DNA of 64,000 bases from contig CBFHQL010000005.1 of assembly GCA_965658025.1 (NCBI GenBank), positions 62,001 to 126,000 of the forward strand. The letters run 5' to 3'. Shown here piece after piece: positions 60,857-64,000 of this stretch (position 1 is its first letter; each line of letters begins with the position of its first letter). This stretch comes from UBA3537 sp965658025. GTDB lineage: Bacteria > Bacteroidota > Bacteroidia > Flavobacteriales > Flavobacteriaceae. The notes beneath the pieces are model-generated. The model was not told the DNA's origin. It did no database searches and saw nothing but the letters and a program-made list of their open reading frames with translations. Made by a program: the position numbers and the translations under genes.

Positions 60857-61987
60857 TTGAAATTTAATTTATTAAAAAAAGACCAAAATACAAAGGCAAG
60901 AGCTGCTACTTTGACTACAGATCATGGGGTTATTGAAACCCCAATTTTTATGCCTGTTGGTACTGTTGGTACCGTCAAAGGAGTGCATCAAAGAGAACTC
61001 AAAAATGACATCAATCCTGATATCATTTTGGGTAATACCTACCACCTCTATCTTCGTCCACAAATTGAAATTTTAGAAAAAGCTGGTGGTTTACACAAGT
61101 TTATGAATTGGGATCGAAACATCCTTACAGATTCAGGAGGGTATCAAGTGTATTCATTGTCGGCTAATAGAAAAATTAAAGAAGAGGGGGTTAAGTTTAG
61201 AAGTCATATTGATGGCAGTTATCATGTTTTTACACCAGAAAACGTTATGGAAATTCAGCGCAGTATTGGTGCCGATATCATCATGGCTTTTGATGAATGT
61301 ACACCATATCCTTGTGATTATAACTACGCCAAACGCTCCATGCATATGACGCATAGATGGCTTGATCGTTGCATGAACCATCTCGATAAACTGCCCTATA
61401 AATATGGATATAGTCAGGCCTTTTTTCCCATAGTTCAAGGAAGTACATATAAAGATTTACGAAAACAATCAGCCGAATATATTGCCAGTACAGATGCTGT
61501 TGGAAATGCGATTGGGGGATTGTCTGTAGGCGAACCCGCCGAAGAAATGTATGCCATGACCGAAGTGGTATGTGCGGTTCTTCCCGAAGATAAGCCTCGT
61601 TACCTCATGGGTGTAGGAACACCAATAAATATATTGGAAAATATTGCTCTTGGTATTGATATGTTTGATTGTGTTATGCCCACTAGAAATGCACGAAATG
61701 GGATGCTATTTACTGCCCATGGAACAATTAATATTAAAAACAAAAAATGGGCCGACGATTTTTCTCCAATTGACGAAATGGCTATTACTTGGGTTGATAC
61801 AGAATATTCCAAAGCTTATTTAAAACATTTGTTTAGCGTGAATGAATTGTTGGGTAAACAAATTGCAACCATTCACAATCTTGGATTTTATTTATGGTTG
61901 GTTCGTGAGGCCAGAAAGCGTATTTTAGCAGGAGATTTTGAATCCTGGAAAACCATGATGGTAGCCCAAATGGACAAGCGTCTATAG
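60857..61987 (+). CDS. tgt: Queuine/preQ1 tRNA-ribosyltransferase
   Basis: Exchanges guanine at position 34 of certain tRNAs for preQ1. The 376 residues start at a TTG codon (KFNLLKKD follows), as the homologues I recall start with MKF at this point. Catalytic Asp lies in LTDSGGYQVYSL, and a second in DMFDCVMPTRNARNG. The canonical CXCXXC zinc motif before the C terminus is replaced by DEMAITWVDTEYS, although the His in ATIHNLGFY remains. It lies 20 bp after the phosphatase gene. Confidence 0.92.
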   Translation: MKFNLLKKDQNTKARAATLTTDHGVIETPIFMPVGTVGTVKGVHQRELKNDINPDIILGNTYHLYLRPQIEILEKAGGLHKFMNWDRNILTDSGGYQVYSLSANRKIKEEGVKFRSHIDGSYHVFTPENVMEIQRSIGADIIMAFDECTPYPCDYNYAKRSMHMTHRWLDRCMNHLDKLPYKYGYSQAFFPIVQGSTYKDLRKQSAEYIASTDAVGNAIGGLSVGEPAEEMYAMTEVVCAVLPEDKPRYLMGVGTPINILENIALGIDMFDCVMPTRNARNGMLFTAHGTINIKNKKWADDFSPIDEMAITWVDTEYSKAYLKHLFSVNELLGKQIATIHNLGFYLWLVREARKRILAGDFESWKTMMVAQMDKRL

Positions 61988-61990
61988 CTT

Positions 61991-63064
61991 ATGAAAATTT
62001 TTGACTGGTACATCCTAAAGCGTTATTTGCTCACATTCTTTTTGATGTTGTTGCTCTTTATTCCTATTGGGATTACTGTTAACCTGGCGGAAAAAATAGA
62101 CAAAATTCTAGAAAACAAAGTTCCTTTTGAAGAAGTTGTCGCATATTATGTAGATTTTACCATCTATTTTGCAAATTTGCTTTTCCCCTTATTTTTATTT
62201 TTATCGGTCATATGGTTCACCTCAAAATTGGCCAATAACACTGAAATTGTTGCTTTTTTGAGTTCTGGAATTTCTTTTTTAAGATTTTTAAGACCCTACT
62301 TTATAGGGGCGACCATAATTGCAACATTGGCGCTTCTGTTGGGTATGTATTGGGCGCCCGTAGCCAGCAAAGGATTCAATGAATTCACCTATAAATATCT
62401 AAAAAACAAAAAAGTTGTAGAAACCCAATACATCCATCAACAAATCAATGAAAACGAATACATCTATGTAAGCAATTTTGACACTAAATCCATGCGTGGC
62501 AACAATTTTACTTTAGAACATTTTGATGGTAATAGACTGGAATATAAAATTCACGCTACTGCTATTCGCTACATTGAAAAAGACAGTATTTATCGTTTGT
62601 CCAACTACAATCTACGCCGAATAGGCGTAGATGACGATACCTTAGTTTTTCGACGTCGTTTGGATACACTTTTAGGATTTGATCTTCAAGATTTGACCCC
62701 CCCAATGTATGTTGCAGAAACATTAACCATAAACGAACTCTCAGATTTTATAGATCGAGAAGAAGCTCGTGGCTCGTCTAACATAAATAGATACAGAGTT
62801 GTACAATACAAAAAATGGAGTTTACCAGTTGCAGTATTTATTTTGACGATTATAGCTGTAGCTGTTTCTTCAATAAAACGCAGAGGCGGTATGGGGGTCA
62901 ATTTAGCTTTTGGAATCGTCATCGCCATGATTTATGTGTTTTTTGATAAAGTATTTGGCGTTATGGCCGAGCAGTCTGATTTCTCTCCATTGATTGCCGT
63001 ATGGTTCCCTAATTTTATTTTTGGTGTGCTCGCCATTTATCTTTTGTACAATGCCAAGCGCTAA
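61991..63064 (+). CDS. LptF/LptG-type permease
   Basis: A 357-residue YjgP/YjgQ-family membrane protein, a permease component of the lipopolysaccharide export complex. Membrane helices lie at about 10-30, 55-75 and 100-120, a periplasmic beta-jellyroll follows, and three helices close the protein. It starts 3 bp after tgt. Only one such permease is here, so its LptF or LptG partner must be encoded elsewhere. Confidence 0.9.
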   Translation: MKIFDWYILKRYLLTFFLMLLLFIPIGITVNLAEKIDKILENKVPFEEVVAYYVDFTIYFANLLFPLFLFLSVIWFTSKLANNTEIVAFLSSGISFLRFLRPYFIGATIIATLALLLGMYWAPVASKGFNEFTYKYLKNKKVVETQYIHQQINENEYIYVSNFDTKSMRGNNFTLEHFDGNRLEYKIHATAIRYIEKDSIYRLSNYNLRRIGVDDDTLVFRRRLDTLLGFDLQDLTPPMYVAETLTINELSDFIDREEARGSSNINRYRVVQYKKWSLPVAVFILTIIAVAVSSIKRRGGMGVNLAFGIVIAMIYVFFDKVFGVMAEQSDFSPLIAVWFPNFIFGVLAIYLLYNAKR

Positions 63065-63947
63065 ATTTAAAAATCAGATTCACCTACATTTTTTGGTATT
63101 TATTGCTGGATTCACAGCAATTTTAGGCGAATTGATTTCTCTTCAAGCCATACCACTAGTTTGGTATCGGATGGTTATTGCAGCTGTACTGATGTTTATT
63201 TTTATAAAATTAAAAGGTATAAACTTATCGGTAACTCCTAAAATACTGTTTCAGTTTTCCTTTGCAGGAATTATTATTGCACTGCATTGGATTACTTTTT
63301 TCGCTTCTATTAAAGCATCCAATATCTCTATAGCTTTGGCCATGTTTTCTACAGGTGCATTTTTTGCTTCTTTAATCGAACCCATTTTTTACAAAAGAAA
63401 AATCATCACTTACGAACTCTTTTTTGGAATACTAGTTATCCTAGGAATTTTCCTTATCATGCAAACAGAGTTACACCATTTTTTAGGGATTATTTTAGGG
63501 ATTTCATCGGCTTTGTTTTCATCGCTTTTTGCAGTACTTAATGGGAAGTTTGTTGCACGTTATGATGCCAGTACCATTTCATTTTATGAATTTGTGAGTG
63601 GAGTAGTATTTATTTCCATATTTCTTTGTTTTTCGTCTGATGGATTTGATCAAGAATTCTTCAGTTTATCGACTTCAGATTGGGGCTATTTGTTCATTTT
63701 GGCTTCCATTTGTACAGCTTACGCTTTCATTGCCTCTGTACATGTGATGAAATACATAACCCCTTATTCAGTAGTATTGACCTACAATTTGGAACCCATT
63801 TATGGTATTGTCCTTGCATTGATTCTTTTTCCAGAATCTGAAACCATGAGTACTTCTTTTTATGTTGGGGCTTCACTCATCATTTGTACTTTAGCTTTAA
63901 ATGCACTTTTCAAGCAAAAAAAGCAACAAAAATCTAATCTAGATTGA
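63051..63947 (+). CDS. EamA/DMT-family transporter
   Basis: A 298-residue inner-membrane protein with ten predicted helices forming two EamA repeats, including IIALHWITFFASIKASNISIA and TYNLEPIYGIVLALILFPE. The family exports metabolites or amino acids, and the substrate is unknown. The ATG at 63051 (PSAKFKNQ follows) is used, overlapping the permease gene by 14 bp. Confidence 0.87.
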   Translation: MPSAKFKNQIHLHFLVFIAGFTAILGELISLQAIPLVWYRMVIAAVLMFIFIKLKGINLSVTPKILFQFSFAGIIIALHWITFFASIKASNISIALAMFSTGAFFASLIEPIFYKRKIITYELFFGILVILGIFLIMQTELHHFLGIILGISSALFSSLFAVLNGKFVARYDASTISFYEFVSGVVFISIFLCFSSDGFDQEFFSLSTSDWGYLFILASICTAYAFIASVHVMKYITPYSVVLTYNLEPIYGIVLALILFPESETMSTSFYVGASLIICTLALNALFKQKKQQKSNLD

Positions 63948-63967
63948 TGACTAAAACATAAAGTTCA

Positions 63968-63975
63968 TATATTTG
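63968..63975 (+). promoter_or_regulatory. -7 promoter element (TATATTTG) near the window end
   Basis: A perfect TAnnTTTG match 20 bp after the EamA stop. It points to a plus-strand gene beyond the window. The last 25 bases hold no start codon that I can assign. Confidence 0.45.
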
Positions 63976-64000
63976 TGGTCTAGCTAACCAAAAGCAATTT

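Noticed and set aside
1..64000. CRISPR arrays, insertion sequences, integrases, prophage genes, toxin-antitoxin pairs
   Set aside because: None was seen on either strand: no regular direct repeats, transposase motifs or phage structural genes.

Overview
The window is a gene-dense, AT-rich chromosomal segment from a member of the Flavobacteriaceae (phylum Bacteroidota). The evidence for this is: many TAnnTTTG (-7) promoter elements, a secreted nuclease with a type IX secretion C-terminal sorting domain, a crtI-crtB-crtZ-crtY carotenoid set, a split transketolase, a FecA-like TonB-dependent receptor, SurA-like foldases in tandem, and protein sequences of flavobacterial type throughout. The genus cannot be fixed from the sequence alone. 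I see no CRISPR array, insertion sequence, prophage or integrase. It looks like conserved core chromosome.

Layout. 1-4.8 kb (minus): partial gap, lipA, an Nramp-like transporter broken by a one-base frameshift, a sigma-70-type factor, a GT2 glycosyltransferase and a small Cys-rich membrane protein. 4.9-8.3 kb: aqpZ (plus), then murB with an aminotransferase, and a DUF1573 protein (minus). 8.5-11.1 kb: valS. 11.1-15.9 kb (minus): rsfS-ftsH-LUD-cdsA-psd-ACBP, a membrane-biogenesis operon. 15.9-20.5 kb: birA, SRPBCC, pyrE, Nudix, SulP, coaD. 20.6-24.6 kb: ddl facing PASTA-rluD, then yaaA and a Gmad2 lipoprotein. 24.6-31.1 kb (minus): a complete trpEGDCFBA operon. It is preceded by an 18-residue leader peptide with three consecutive Trp codons and an intrinsic terminator, which is a clear attenuator.

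31.1-38.9 kb: YceI, a thiol-redox and rhodanese cassette, a nucleotidyltransferase, secreted endonuclease I, HMG-CoA lyase and a TonB-dependent receptor. 39-48.8 kb: guaB, three consecutive SurA-like proteins (the middle one lacking a recognisable parvulin domain), MoxR, aconitase and a spondin-domain lipoprotein. 48.9-53.4 kb (minus): a zeaxanthin-type carotenoid operon behind a CarH-like B12-binding MerR regulator. 53.4-53.6 kb: tRNA-Leu(GAG) and tRNA-Lys(TTT) separated by a terminator. 53.7-58.2 kb: aroK, a PyrR-like phosphoribosyltransferase, an S4 protein, an FKBP lipoprotein and split transketolase. 58.3-64 kb (plus): an LTA-synthase-like sulfatase-fold protein, a CX5R phosphatase, tgt (TTG start, zinc cysteines absent), an LptF/G-type permease and an EamA transporter.

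The strongest items for follow-up are the trp attenuator whose leader peptide appears almost leaderless, the CarH-like regulator next to the pigment genes with a palindrome in the intervening gap, the recurrent exact 4-bp stop-codon overlaps of convergent gene pairs, the Nramp frameshift, and the SurA-like trio. No wholly new multi-gene system could be established.
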